DNA from: Flexithrix dorotheae DSM 6795
GTDB lineage: Bacteria; Bacteroidota; Bacteroidia; Cytophagales; Flammeovirgaceae
Direction: 5' to 3'
Assembly: GCF_000379765.1 (NCBI RefSeq)
Contig: NZ_KB903431.1
Span: 387,788-451,787, forward strand
Length of the DNA: 64,000 nucleotides
The number at the start of each line of letters is the position of its first letter. Positions within the stretch are counted from its first letter, which is position 1. The translations under genes and the position numbers were made by a program. The notes below the pieces were generated by a model. That model searched no databases, was not told where the DNA came from, and saw only the letters and a program-made list of their open reading frames with translations. Below, in pieces: positions 28,053 to 36,860 of the stretch.

Positions 28053-28850
28053 ATGAAGAATTTAATTTTATTACTGGTATCTGGAATATTTTTCATTTCC
28101 TGTTCGAATGAGCAAAAGGGACAAAATGGTAGTCAACAGGTGAAGGAGAATAATACAACTACAGATTCAAAGGCACAGGAAATAGTAGATAAAGCCATAA
28201 ATACTCATGGTGGAACTAAAATTACAAACTCCATTATTTCATTTGATTTTAGAGATAAGCACTATGTGGCCACCAGAAATGGAGGGAGTTTTACGTACGA
28301 AAGAATATTTGAGGATTCTGTGGGAAATAAAATCCATGATGTTTTAACAAATGATGGATTCAACAGAAATATAAATGGCCAGTTAGCAAACATCACTGAG
28401 GAAAGAAAGTCTGCCTATTCCAACTCGGTAAATTCAGTGATTTATTTTGCACTGTTGCCTTATTTTTTGAATGATGGGGCCGTAAATAAGGCTTATTTAG
28501 GAGAAGGGGAAATTGCAGGTGAAACTTATCAAAAAATAAAAATTACCTTTGGAAAAAAAGGAGGGGGAAAGGATCATGAAGATGAATTTGTTTACTGGTT
28601 CCATAAAGAAAGCAATACCATGGATTTTCTGGCATATAATTATCAGACTGAAGGAGGTGGGGCCAGATTTAGAAAAGGGTATAATATGAGGACCATCGAG
28701 GGGATACGGTTTGCTGATTTCGTAAACTATGCTCCCAGGGAAAAAAGGATGGATGTTGAAAATTTTGATTCACTTTTTGTAGGAGAAAAATTAGATGAAT
28801 TATCCCGAATTGAATTGAAATATATCAAGGTTTCTGAGATGCCACAATAA
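28053..28850 (+). CDS. DUF6503-type lipoprotein
   Basis: 265 residues with lipobox ISC (Cys17). Residues about 45-255 match the DUF6503 pattern common in Bacteroidota: AQEIVDKAINTHGG, IISFDFRDKHY, NSVIYFALLPYFLNDGAV, YQKIKITFGKKGGGKDHED, FVYWFHKE, LAYNYQTEGGGARFRK and GIRFADFVNYAP. The fold looks LolA/LolB-like (a beta half-barrel that may bind lipid). The function is unknown. It lies between gap and fba, and a more distant paralogue lies at 30735 on the other side of fba. Confidence 0.82.
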   Translation: MKNLILLLVSGIFFISCSNEQKGQNGSQQVKENNTTTDSKAQEIVDKAINTHGGTKITNSIISFDFRDKHYVATRNGGSFTYERIFEDSVGNKIHDVLTNDGFNRNINGQLANITEERKSAYSNSVNSVIYFALLPYFLNDGAVNKAYLGEGEIAGETYQKIKITFGKKGGGKDHEDEFVYWFHKESNTMDFLAYNYQTEGGGARFRKGYNMRTIEGIRFADFVNYAPREKRMDVENFDSLFVGEKLDELSRIELKYIKVSEMPQ

Positions 28851-28887
28851 AAAATTGATATAAATTCTGATCTAATTTTTAGAGTTC

Positions 28888-28895
28888 TATATTTG
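28888..28895 (+). promoter_or_regulatory. -7 element of the fba gene (TATATTTG)
   Basis: A perfect match to the Bacteroidota TAnnTTTG consensus, 35 bases before the fba ATG. No properly spaced -33 TTTG was seen. Confidence 0.5.
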
Positions 28896-28930
28896 CATAA
28901 AAGATTAATTTAAAAGGTAATTTATTTAAC

Positions 28931-30013
28931 ATGGCAACTGACTTAAAGTTTGATGAAAAACCAGGAGTAATTACTGGTGATGGCGTTCAGAAATTATTTG
29001 CATTTGCAAAAAGTAAAGAATTTGCACTTCCAGCTGTGAACGTAATCGGTACTAATACTGTAAATGCAGTAATAGAAACTGCCAGAGATTTAAACTCTCC
29101 GGTAATAGTTCAATTCTCAAATGGTGGAGCTCAATTTTTTGCCGGAAAAGGGCTTTCAAATGAGGGCCAAAGATCTGCAATTGCTGGTGGAGTTTCCGGT
29201 GCTCATCACGTACACGCAATGGCTGAAGCTTATGGGGCCACTGTAATTCTGCATACTGACCACTGTGCCAAAAAATTATTGCCATGGATTGACGGTTTGC
29301 TAGATGCTGGTGAAGATTTTTATAAGGTTCACGGCAAACCATTATATAGTTCTCATATGATTGATCTTTCTGAAGAATCACTTGAAGAAAATATTGAAAC
29401 TTGCAAAAGGTATTTAGAAAGAATGAGCAAGTTGGATATGACTTTAGAAATAGAACTAGGGGTTACAGGTGGTGAAGAAGATGGAGTAGATAACACTGAC
29501 GTAGACAGTTCAAAACTCTATACTCAACCTGAAGAAGTTGCCTATGCTTACGAGGAGTTGAAGAAAGTGAGCCCAAGATTCACTATTGCCGCTGCTTTTG
29601 GAAATGTACACGGGGTTTATAAGCCTGGTAATGTGAAACTTACACCAAAAATTCTTGATAATTCTCAAAAGTATATTCAGGAAAAATTTGGTACTAAAGA
29701 AAAGGAAATTGATTTTGTTTTCCATGGTGGTTCAGGATCAACTGTAGAGGAGATCAGAGAAGGGATTTCTTATGGGGTAATAAAAATGAATATTGATACC
29801 GACCAACAATGGGCTTTCTGGGACGGAGTGAAAAATTATTATAAAGATAAGGAAGGATACCTTCAAGCGCAGATTGGAAATCCTGAAGGAGATGATGTTC
29901 CCAACAAAAAATTCTATGATCCTAGAGTTTGGTTAAGAAAAGGAGAGGAAACTTTTATTGCCAGATTGAAAAAGGCATTTGAAGATTTGAATAATGTAGG
30001 GACTTTAGGATAA
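28931..30013 (+). CDS. fbaA: Class II fructose-bisphosphate aldolase
   Basis: 360 residues, the size of the class IIA (E. coli FbaA) group. The zinc ligands are visible in HTDHCAKKLLPW (near 110), NVHGVYKPGNVKL (near 226) and FHGGSGS (near 265). The phosphate-binding NIDTDQQWA segment is near 286. The enzyme splits fructose-1,6-bisphosphate into two triose phosphates. Its own -7 element and terminator indicate a single-gene unit despite its place near gap. Confidence 0.97.
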   Translation: MATDLKFDEKPGVITGDGVQKLFAFAKSKEFALPAVNVIGTNTVNAVIETARDLNSPVIVQFSNGGAQFFAGKGLSNEGQRSAIAGGVSGAHHVHAMAEAYGATVILHTDHCAKKLLPWIDGLLDAGEDFYKVHGKPLYSSHMIDLSEESLEENIETCKRYLERMSKLDMTLEIELGVTGGEEDGVDNTDVDSSKLYTQPEEVAYAYEELKKVSPRFTIAAAFGNVHGVYKPGNVKLTPKILDNSQKYIQEKFGTKEKEIDFVFHGGSGSTVEEIREGISYGVIKMNIDTDQQWAFWDGVKNYYKDKEGYLQAQIGNPEGDDVPNKKFYDPRVWLRKGEETFIARLKKAFEDLNNVGTLG

Positions 30014-30036
30014 TTTTTTAAACTATTATTTTTTTA

Positions 30037-30065
30037 AGCCGTGCATTATTTTGTACGGCTTTTTT
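30037..30065 (+). terminator. Intrinsic terminator of fbaA
   Basis: Stem AGCCGTgCA/TGtACGGCT (30037-30045 with 30052-30060) with a six-base loop and five T. Confidence 0.88.
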
Positions 30066-30075
30066 ATTTATCATT

Positions 30076-30687
30076 TTGAGGTATTTTTCAATTATATTTC
30101 TTTTTGTTATTAGCCTTTCTGGTTTTGCACAGGAAAAAAAAGAATTTTATGAAGATGGGTCTCTTAAAGCAGAAGGCTACCTGAAAGTTGGAAAAAAGGA
30201 GGGCAATTGGAAATTTTATTACCCTGATGGAACCCTAAGTGCTGTTCAACAATTTTCTCAAGGTAAATTAAATGGAGAATGTCAATTTTTTGACTTTGAA
30301 GGAAATTTACAAACCAGGGAATCGTGGGAAATGGATGTGCTGGAAGGAGTCTATACCGAATTTTATCCTAATGGGCAGGTGAAAAAAACAGGAGAGTTTG
30401 TGAATGGGGTATATGAAGGACTATGGCTATTCTACTTTCAAAATGGAAATAAACGGCAGGTTGCCCAATATAAAAATGGGCTTCCTCATGGAGAATGGGA
30501 AATTTTTAATGAAAAAAGGATATTAATTCAAAAAGGAAATTACACAGAAAATAAAGAAGATGGATTCTGGCAGTTTTTTAATGAAAAGGGATCACTGCAA
30601 TTTGAAGGGAATTACGAAATGGGTGAAAGGGTAGGAGATTGGTATGAATATACCCGAAAAGGGAAAAAGAAACTAATGAAATTTTAA
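30076..30687 (+). CDS. Secreted YwqK/MORN-repeat protein
   Basis: 203 residues from a TTG start, chosen because it gives a proper signal peptide (MRYFSIIFLFVISLSGFAQ). The mature part is built of about seven units of roughly 23 residues with the pattern G.W.FY.pdG.l...g.Y..G...G, as in MORN-variant proteins annotated YwqK. In Bacteroidota these are usually secreted and of unknown function; the antitoxin label is a database legacy. The start is 15 bases after the fba terminator T-run. A terminator follows. Confidence 0.85.
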   Translation: MRYFSIIFLFVISLSGFAQEKKEFYEDGSLKAEGYLKVGKKEGNWKFYYPDGTLSAVQQFSQGKLNGECQFFDFEGNLQTRESWEMDVLEGVYTEFYPNGQVKKTGEFVNGVYEGLWLFYFQNGNKRQVAQYKNGLPHGEWEIFNEKRILIQKGNYTENKEDGFWQFFNEKGSLQFEGNYEMGERVGDWYEYTRKGKKKLMKF

Positions 30688-30725
30688 AAAGAGACTGAGT
30701 TAACTAATTTCAGCCTCTTTTTTTA
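30686..30725 (+). terminator. Intrinsic terminator of the YwqK-like gene
   Basis: An imperfect stem AAAAAGAGaCTGA/TCAGcCTCTTTTT with one A-C mismatch, ending in about eight T. Confidence 0.88.
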
Positions 30726-30734
30726 TTTAAAATT

Positions 30735-31559
30735 TTATAGTTTGGATAGATCTATAGGGTCAAATGAGGTAAAGTAACTTTCGGGAAGTGTTTCAAATAC
30801 GTAAATCTCACTCAGTTGCCTGGGACCACGATCCCCTGAAAGTTTTATTTTTCCAAATTCCTTATAATTAGCCCAGGGTAGGGTAAAACCTGGTTTTTCG
30901 TCATCATAATTTTTATAAAAAGCCCATTGATTTACTAAGTTTGTTTGATTATCGACAAAAACGTGATATTTATTTTGAGGAGTTACCCCAACTTCTTTAA
31001 AAGTCAATTCTAAAACATCAGATGGATTATTCATTACCGTATCAATTCCAAGATATTTTAGAGTTACACCTGAATCTTTTAATTTAAAAGGCATTACTAA
31101 CCAGTAAGAATCATTTATCCAGATTTCTTTTCCCCTTTTCAAATATTTTGATAAAGAATCAGGATGCGTTTGTTCCATTCCGTCTTTAAACACTTTACCC
31201 TCCATATTATGGATGTTTACCAGGATTTTGAGGTCATTATTTTGGTTTTCAACTCTTACATTTCCCGTAAATTTATCCCACAATAATTTTCTAAAACCTA
31301 AGAAGTTCCAGGCAATGTATCTGGTATTATCCCAGTTTTCTCTACCACCCATCGCTTTCATTACCTTATCGGCAATTTCTATGGCTTTTGGATCTGAATT
31401 TGTGGCATCGAAACCCTCCATAGGAGGATTCCCCTTTATTTTTCCTGTAGATTCCTGAATTTTCTGTGCATCTGAACTTTGCTTGGTTTTATTACAAGCG
31501 ATAATACTAAACAGGAGGAGGGTGGCAATTAGCCATTTTTGAGGAGATAAATTGGTCAT
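30735..31559 (-). CDS. DUF6503-like/LolA-fold lipoprotein
   Basis: 274 residues with lipobox IAC (Cys22). The core (about residues 58-272) starts AIEIADKVMKAMGGRENWDNTR, parallel to AQEIVDKAINTHGG of the protein at 28053. It shares the same beta-strand order: WNFLGFRK, WINDSYWLVMPFKLKDSG, YHVFVDN and NQWAFYKNY. It is probably a distant paralogue of that protein. It is likely an outer-membrane-facing lipoprotein that binds a hydrophobic molecule. The exact function is unknown. Confidence 0.78.
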   Translation of the reverse strand: MTNLSPQKWLIATLLLFSIIACNKTKQSSDAQKIQESTGKIKGNPPMEGFDATNSDPKAIEIADKVMKAMGGRENWDNTRYIAWNFLGFRKLLWDKFTGNVRVENQNNDLKILVNIHNMEGKVFKDGMEQTHPDSLSKYLKRGKEIWINDSYWLVMPFKLKDSGVTLKYLGIDTVMNNPSDVLELTFKEVGVTPQNKYHVFVDNQTNLVNQWAFYKNYDDEKPGFTLPWANYKEFGKIKLSGDRGPRQLSEIYVFETLPESYFTSFDPIDLSKL

Positions 31560-31688
31560 GTTAGTATTTTAAATCTTAGTTTAGAAAAAATATCGGAACT
31601 GTCAATCCCGTCTAAATGTAGTTTTGAAAAGTAAAATCAATAATTAAAACTAACCATCCAAAAGTTATTTCGGATATTCCTCAAATAT

Positions 31689-31722
31689 AAAAAAAACCAC
31701 AGTAAAAAGTTTCTACTGTGGT
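31689..31722 (-). terminator. Intrinsic terminator of the 31753 gene
   Basis: A perfect 9-bp stem ACCACAGTA/TACTGTGGT with a nine-base loop. On the minus strand it is followed by eight or more T. Confidence 0.9.
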
Positions 31723-31752
31723 AATCTCATATCGTTCAATTGGAAAAAAAGA

Positions 31753-32373
31753 TTAATCAATCGCGTAAAGTTTGGTTTTGATCAATTCCATGTTAAGAAT
31801 CTTGAGTTCAGCCAATTCAAAATTCTTTTCTTCTATCCATTTTGTTTTTGGGTAATTGTCATTTGAATGTACCGAATTATAGCTAATATATTTGGTGCCA
31901 AGTTCCTCAAATTCCAACTTTAAAATATCCTCAATAATTACAAAATTCATTTCGACATTCGAATTTAACTCTTTTAAAACTTTTGAATCATCGAGTATGT
32001 GTCCTTCGAGGTTTTCATGAAATGCTTTGTATTCCATTTCAAGAATTACTTTTTGATTTTCATTATAATGGTGGTTTTCTGCTACTTCATTCCAAATTTC
32101 CTCAGAAAGTGGATTTTCGATTGAGGTTGTTCCTAAAGTACTTGCCCACTGAACAATTAATTTTTCGTCCGTTTCATCCAGAGAGTTGAGATCCTTGTTA
32201 AGATAAATAGCCCATAAACGCATATCTTTGGGGTTTTCTCTAATTTTTGCCCAAATTTCCGGGTTTTGAAGAGGATCGGAAACAAGGTTTGAACTTTCGG
32301 ATTGAGCACTTGCTAAATTTAAGGAAATAATGGAGAGACAGATCAAAATGATCCAGGAAATTGTTGGTCGCAT
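31753..32373 (-). CDS. Secreted protein of unknown function
   Basis: 206 residues with a clear signal peptide (MRPTISWIILICLSIISLNLASAQ). The rest is acidic and largely helical (IWAKIRENPKDMRLWAIYLNKDL, EIWNEVAENHHYNEN), with no cysteines, lipobox or recognised domain. It may be a lineage-specific periplasmic protein. Its own terminator suggests a monocistronic gene. Confidence 0.75.
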   Translation of the reverse strand: MRPTISWIILICLSIISLNLASAQSESSNLVSDPLQNPEIWAKIRENPKDMRLWAIYLNKDLNSLDETDEKLIVQWASTLGTTSIENPLSEEIWNEVAENHHYNENQKVILEMEYKAFHENLEGHILDDSKVLKELNSNVEMNFVIIEDILKLEFEELGTKYISYNSVHSNDNYPKTKWIEEKNFELAELKILNMELIKTKLYAID

Positions 32374-32965
32374 AATAGTAGGTTAATTGTTTAAGGATTA
32401 TCAAAGTTCCTGAAAATATTATGCATAAATAATTAATACTACCTTCTAGTCAATGAATGGTGATTTTGTAATATGTAACAATAACCCTATTCTCATCAAT
32501 AAAAGACTTTAAAAATTTATATTTTTTCTTTAATTAGTTATTGAACTGGGAAAATTTTTCGCCTCAAATTACCAATCATGTATTATTTGGGTAGTTTAAA
32601 TATTTATTTCACCAATTATAGAATAAATGTAATATTATGCCCAATATCAAAGACTAATTCACCACTTTTGAATTCCAAAAACTAAAATTATTATCCATCA
32701 ATTGAATCATTTCTATAAACCATATCCTTTTTTGGGAATTTTTATCCTGCCAATTAAATTACTATATCATCTTTTATAAGTGATTCCAATTTTTATTATT
32801 TTTATAAGTACAATTGAGTTTTAAGAAACTGAAATTTTCGTTTGTACATACGAAAGTGGATATTGTCAGAATAATTATTCGATTTCCTAAAAAAAACAAT
32901 TGGATTTAATTGATATAATTGGCAGTTTGTTGTTTTTAGAGATATAGGATAGAAAGAAGAAAAAA
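32374..32965. other. Divergent intergenic region of 592 bases
   Basis: An unusually long AT-rich spacer upstream of the J-domain/PspA cluster. It contains a 20-bp near-perfect palindrome at 32836-32855. I found no ORF or RNA-type hairpin with a T-run. It probably carries regulation of the stress cluster. Confidence 0.5.
32836..32855. promoter_or_regulatory. 20-bp palindrome upstream of the J-domain/PspA cluster
   Basis: TTTCGTTTGTACATACGAAA pairs at nine of ten positions around its centre, 110 bases before the first gene of the cluster. This is the shape of a dimeric repressor or activator site. Confidence 0.45.
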
Positions 32966-33403
32966 ATGTTAGACAGAATTAAAAACCTACTAAGGGCTGA
33001 ATTAAACGATAAATTTGAAAACTTTTCAGGTTTTAAAGAAAAATTTGAAGACCTGGAAATTGATGAAATTTTAAAAAAATTCAGTAAGCAAGAGGCGAAG
33101 GAGCAAAAGCATGAATCTAAGCAGGAAGATTACTCGTACTCAAATACAGATGATTATCAATACCAGTCTTCTCAAAGTTATACAAACAACAGTCAAAATC
33201 AGCTCGAATTAGAATATTATAAACGGTTGGAAATTCCATATGGATCTCCTTTTGTGGAGATTAAAAAAGCCTACCGAAAGCTGATGAAAATTTACCATCC
33301 CGATCTTTATCACAATGATCAGGAAAAATTTAAAATGGCTAAAGAAGTGTCTCAAAAATTAAATGAGGCCTATGTTTATTTTGAAAAGAAGCACAAAAAA
33401 TAG
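32966..33403 (+). CDS. Small J-domain protein with PspA-like N-terminal helix
   Basis: 145 residues. The N-terminus (MLDRIKNLLRAELNDK) is amphipathic and recalls the membrane-binding first helix of PspA/IM30. A charged, Gln/Ser/Tyr-rich linker (about 35-85) leads to a C-terminal J-domain (about 86-145) with the HPD motif in KIYHPDLYH. J-domains stimulate Hsp70 (DnaK) ATPase and bring clients to it. The gene is 66 bases upstream of a PspA gene and is probably in one transcript with it, so PspA is the likely client. Confidence 0.85.
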   Translation: MLDRIKNLLRAELNDKFENFSGFKEKFEDLEIDEILKKFSKQEAKEQKHESKQEDYSYSNTDDYQYQSSQSYTNNSQNQLELEYYKRLEIPYGSPFVEIKKAYRKLMKIYHPDLYHNDQEKFKMAKEVSQKLNEAYVYFEKKHKK

Positions 33404-33469
33404 TATAGAATTTTAATTTAAGTAATTGTCGATTAAATTTAGGAAAACAAAGAAAATAAGTAAAACGAT

Positions 33470-34306
33470 ATGTTTGGTTGGTTAAAAAGGTTATTTGGAA
33501 TTGCTCAGGCTGAAGCCCATTCTGCAATTAGTAAATTGGAAGATCCTGTTAAGATGACAGAGCAGGGTATCAGAGATCTAAAAAATGATTTAAATAAAAG
33601 TTTGCAAAGTCTGGCTGAGGTAAAAGCCATGCACATAAGAGGGAAAAAAGAACTGGAAGTTGCTATTCAGCGTGAACAGGATTATGAAAATAAGGCTATT
33701 TTATTACTTCAGAAAGCAGAATCTGGGGAGATTACTCCTGAAGAAGCCGACAGATTGGCCTCTCAGGCATTAGCTAAAAAAGAGCAAGTAGGAAAAACAG
33801 TAGCTGCTCACAAGAAAAACGTACAGCAATATGCTCCAATGGTGAAAAAAATGGAGACTAATGTGCAGCAACTTAAAGATCAGATTTTAAGTTGGGAAAA
33901 CGAATTGAAAACCCTTAAAGCCAGGTCAAGAGTTAGTGAGGCCACTAGCAAATTGAATAAACAAATGGCCCAGATCGATTCTACTGATACTATTGCCAGG
34001 CTGGAAAGGATGAGAGAAAAAGTTTCGGAGCAGGAAGCATTGGCCGAATCATATGCAGATATTGCTGATGCAAATACCAGTATAGATGATGAAATTGACA
34101 AGGTTTTAGGTCCTGGAGCAGGAGAAAATTCTGATGCTTTGGCTAAATTAAAAGCTAAAATGGCTACGGAGAGTTTAAAAAGTGCGGGAAATAAATCAAC
34201 TGAAAGTACCTCTGAGGGTGAAAGCGCCAATCAGGGAAGCCCTTCAGGTGAATTAAGTGATCTTGATAAACTGAAAGAGAAACTAAAAAATACCAAGGAA
34301 GGATAA
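33470..34306 (+). CDS. PspA/IM30 family membrane-stress protein
   Basis: 278 residues. The N-terminal amphipathic helix (MFGWLKRLFGIAQAEAHSAISKLEDP) and the long coiled coil (about 25-210) follow the ESCRT-III-like PspA/Vipp1 plan. The C-terminal tail (about 225-278) is Ser/Gly/Glu-rich and ends in a short helix LSDLDKLKEKLKN, like the H7 helix extension of Vipp1-type proteins. The family forms rods or rings on the inner membrane and repairs or shields it. Flanking J-domain and DUF350 genes suggest a dedicated module. Confidence 0.93.
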   Translation: MFGWLKRLFGIAQAEAHSAISKLEDPVKMTEQGIRDLKNDLNKSLQSLAEVKAMHIRGKKELEVAIQREQDYENKAILLLQKAESGEITPEEADRLASQALAKKEQVGKTVAAHKKNVQQYAPMVKKMETNVQQLKDQILSWENELKTLKARSRVSEATSKLNKQMAQIDSTDTIARLERMREKVSEQEALAESYADIADANTSIDDEIDKVLGPGAGENSDALAKLKAKMATESLKSAGNKSTESTSEGESANQGSPSGELSDLDKLKEKLKNTKEG

Positions 34307-34720
34307 TTCTATTTGGTATCAGAAGAGTAAGTCATTTAGTTTTTCTGATTTTGGAGAATAAAAAAGGAACCATCTGATTTTCAGGTGGTTTTTTGTTTTT
34401 AGGATTGGATTTATAATTTCTTTCGTAACTTTTCCTTTAAGTTTTGATTCCCGGTAATTTGGCTAAAACAAAAAAGTCATCAAATATAAAAAATAACTCA
34501 GGTCAGTTTTATTTTGCTCAATGGATATAAAAATATTCTTCAGCAAACGCCATTTTATATAGTAGATGTTAGGATAATTTGAGGCTGATTTCAAATGGTT
34601 TTTTTAAGAAAAGATGAATAGATTATGATTGCTAAAAATATTCTTTAAATAGTCAGTTTGGATAATATCCTGTTGTTTGTTTATCAAGAAAAGAAATATA
34701 TCGAATCCAATTACCAATTA
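34307..34720. other. Intergenic region of 414 bases
   Basis: It holds the terminator after pspA (34368-34394). The remaining sequence is AT-rich and probably contains the promoter of the second J-domain gene. The TTG-initiated frame extension from 34658 is treated as leader. Confidence 0.5.
34368..34394 (+). terminator. Intrinsic terminator of the J-domain/pspA transcript
   Basis: Stem AACCATCTGA/TCAGGTGGTT with a three-base loop and a T-run. One G-T type pair reduces perfection. Confidence 0.9.
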
Positions 34721-35800
34721 ATGATAGATTATTATAAAATTTTAGGAGTAGGAAGTGGTGCTTCTGGAGCTGAAATTAAGTCGGCTTATAAAAAATTAGC
34801 TATGGCTTTTCATCCGGACAAAAATCCGGGAAATTTGGAAGCTGAGGAAAAGTTTAAATTAATAAATGAAGCCTACCAGATTCTTTCAGACCCTGATAAA
34901 AAAGGACAGTATGATTTGAGCCTGGCGTTTGGGTTTGATGAAAATATCAATTATTACCCACCTAAGTATAAAAATTACACTCCTGCTCAAAAAGTAGCAA
35001 AAACACCCAGAAAACTTAACTACTTATATGTTTATATTTTTTTGGGGTTTGCAGTTTTTATTTTTGGAGGGTTTCAATTTTTTACCTTTATGGAAAAGAA
35101 AGCCGCTGAAAGTTTTTATAATGATGCTTTGGCTTTTTATGAGAAAAATAAATTTTTAGAGTCTTTAGAAAACCTCCAGTTTGCATTGGGTAAAAATGAG
35201 GAATTGGCTAAGGCTCAATTTTTATATGGAAAAATATTATCTGAGGAATTTAATAAGCAGCCTGAAGCGAATCTGTTTTTTGAAAATGCGGTAAATTACT
35301 CAGAAGAAGAAATTCCAGAATATTATTTGGAAAGAGGAAAGTCGAGGGATAATTTGGGGTGGTACCATCAAGCTGTTTCGGATTATAAAATGGTTATTTC
35401 TCTCAACCCTGAGATTAAGGAAACTTACCTGCTTTTGGGTAGGATTTATCTTTATAAATACCTGGATTTAAATAAGGCAGAAAAATTCCTGAGCAAGGCG
35501 CTTGAGTTTTACCCTAATTCATTATCTGCCAACCTGGAAAAGGCGATATTATTCCAAAGAATGAATGAATATGAAAAGGGGTATGATTTGCTTCAGAAGG
35601 CATTAGAAATAAATCCAAAGGAGAGCAGGGTATATTATTTTATGGCTCAGCATTACCTAGAGTTCGAAAAGGATACACTCTCTGCATGTAATTTTTGGGG
35701 AAAAGCCATTGAATATGGTTTAGGAGATGCCAGAAACCAGATTTCTAAATTTTGCGATCAAGAAAAAACAATACCTGAAGGTGTAGAGTGGAGTTTTTAA
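34721..35800 (+). CDS. Membrane-bound J-domain protein with TPR repeats
   Basis: 359 residues from the ATG at 34721 ([13 protein letters not shown]), which begins exactly at the J-domain. A TTG at 34658 would add 21 residues of poor quality. The J-domain (1-65) has HPD in [10 protein letters not shown]. One membrane helix lies at about 100-125. The C-terminal half (about 140-350) has six to seven TPR units ([47 protein letters not shown]). The TPR half would lie across the membrane from the cytoplasmic J-domain. It probably links envelope state to DnaK. Confidence 0.9.
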   Translation: MIDYYKILGVGSGASGAEIKSAYKKLAMAFHPDKNPGNLEAEEKFKLINEAYQILSDPDKKGQYDLSLAFGFDENINYYPPKYKNYTPAQKVAKTPRKLNYLYVYIFLGFAVFIFGGFQFFTFMEKKAAESFYNDALAFYEKNKFLESLENLQFALGKNEELAKAQFLYGKILSEEFNKQPEANLFFENAVNYSEEEIPEYYLERGKSRDNLGWYHQAVSDYKMVISLNPEIKETYLLLGRIYLYKYLDLNKAEKFLSKALEFYPNSLSANLEKAILFQRMNEYEKGYDLLQKALEINPKESRVYYFMAQHYLEFEKDTLSACNFWGKAIEYGLGDARNQISKFCDQEKTIPEGVEWSF

Positions 35801-35963
35801 TTCTTTTGAGTTGTCCTTTTCATGGTTTAAACTTATCTTTCCTGTAAGATGAAGTTAAAAAACTGACACAGATCATTGAGCTAGTTTTTTGATTTTCCAT
35901 AGTAAATTATACTTGTCTTTTCCTACCAATTGAGTTTTTCATTTTGTCTTAAAATAAAATGTA

Positions 35964-36815
35964 ATGTTTTTAAATCCAGAAAATTTTGTAAGTGCATTGA
36001 GTTTTTTGGGACTTTTCATATTTACCTTTTTAGTGGCCAGGTGGGTAATTTCAATAATTTCCCCATTTAGTATTAACGAGGAGATAACCAAAAATAAAAA
36101 TGTAGCCTTGGCCATTAGTCTTTCGGGTTATTTTATTGGAATGACTGCTGTTTTTATCGGAGTATATGACCGGCCTTTTTCAGGAGAATGGATGGATGAT
36201 ATTCAGCACATTGGCGGGTATTCTTTGTTAGGGGTAATTCTGCTAAATATTTCTCAGTTTATAAATGATAAACTCATTCTATATCAATTTTCTAATCACA
36301 AGAAAATAATTGAAGACCGTAACCTTGGCACTGGAATAGTTCAGGCTGCTTCATACATTGCCTCCGGACTTGTAATTGGGGGAGCCTTAAATAGCCCGGG
36401 AGGAAACATTATTACTTCACTTGCTTTTTTTGTTTTTGGTCAGGCTTGCCTGGTTTTATTTTCTCTTCTTTATGAATGGCTAACTCCATATTCTGTCCAC
36501 AGAGAAATTGAGGAAAAGAATACCGCTGCAGGCCTGGGGTTTTCAGGAGGGTTTATTTCTATTGGAATCATTGTCATGAAGGGTGTTTCCGGAGAGTTTT
36601 TAAGCTGGTCGGATAATCTTTCTTTATTAGCTTTTAATGTGGAAATAATTTTTATTTACCTCATTTTTGTAAGATTCTTTTTCGATAAAATAATTATCCC
36701 GCACGTAGATTTGAACAAACAAATTTCAGTAGAAAAAAATACAGGTGCCGGTTTATTGGAATTTATTATCAGTGTTAGTTTTTCCCTGGTACTTTTTTAT
36801 ATCATCAACCATTAA
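35964..36815 (+). CDS. Integral membrane protein with two DUF350 domains
   Basis: 283 residues and about eight hydrophobic segments in two similar halves. Each half has the DUF350 pattern: NKNVALAISLSGYFIGMTAVFIG (near 45) and, in the second, NTAAGLGFSGGFISIGIIVMKG (near 185), with DRNLGTGIVQAASYIASGL (near 118) and EKNTGAGLLEFIISVSF (near 255). E. coli YjfL has this domain and is encoded beside the PspA-like YjfJ, which supports a link to the PspA two genes upstream. The transported or sensed molecule is unknown. Confidence 0.9.
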   Translation: MFLNPENFVSALSFLGLFIFTFLVARWVISIISPFSINEEITKNKNVALAISLSGYFIGMTAVFIGVYDRPFSGEWMDDIQHIGGYSLLGVILLNISQFINDKLILYQFSNHKKIIEDRNLGTGIVQAASYIASGLVIGGALNSPGGNIITSLAFFVFGQACLVLFSLLYEWLTPYSVHREIEEKNTAAGLGFSGGFISIGIIVMKGVSGEFLSWSDNLSLLAFNVEIIFIYLIFVRFFFDKIIIPHVDLNKQISVEKNTGAGLLEFIISVSFSLVLFYIINH

Positions 36816-36860
36816 AACGGAAAAAGCCAATGGTTTAGAACCCTATAAATGAGTTTGCAT

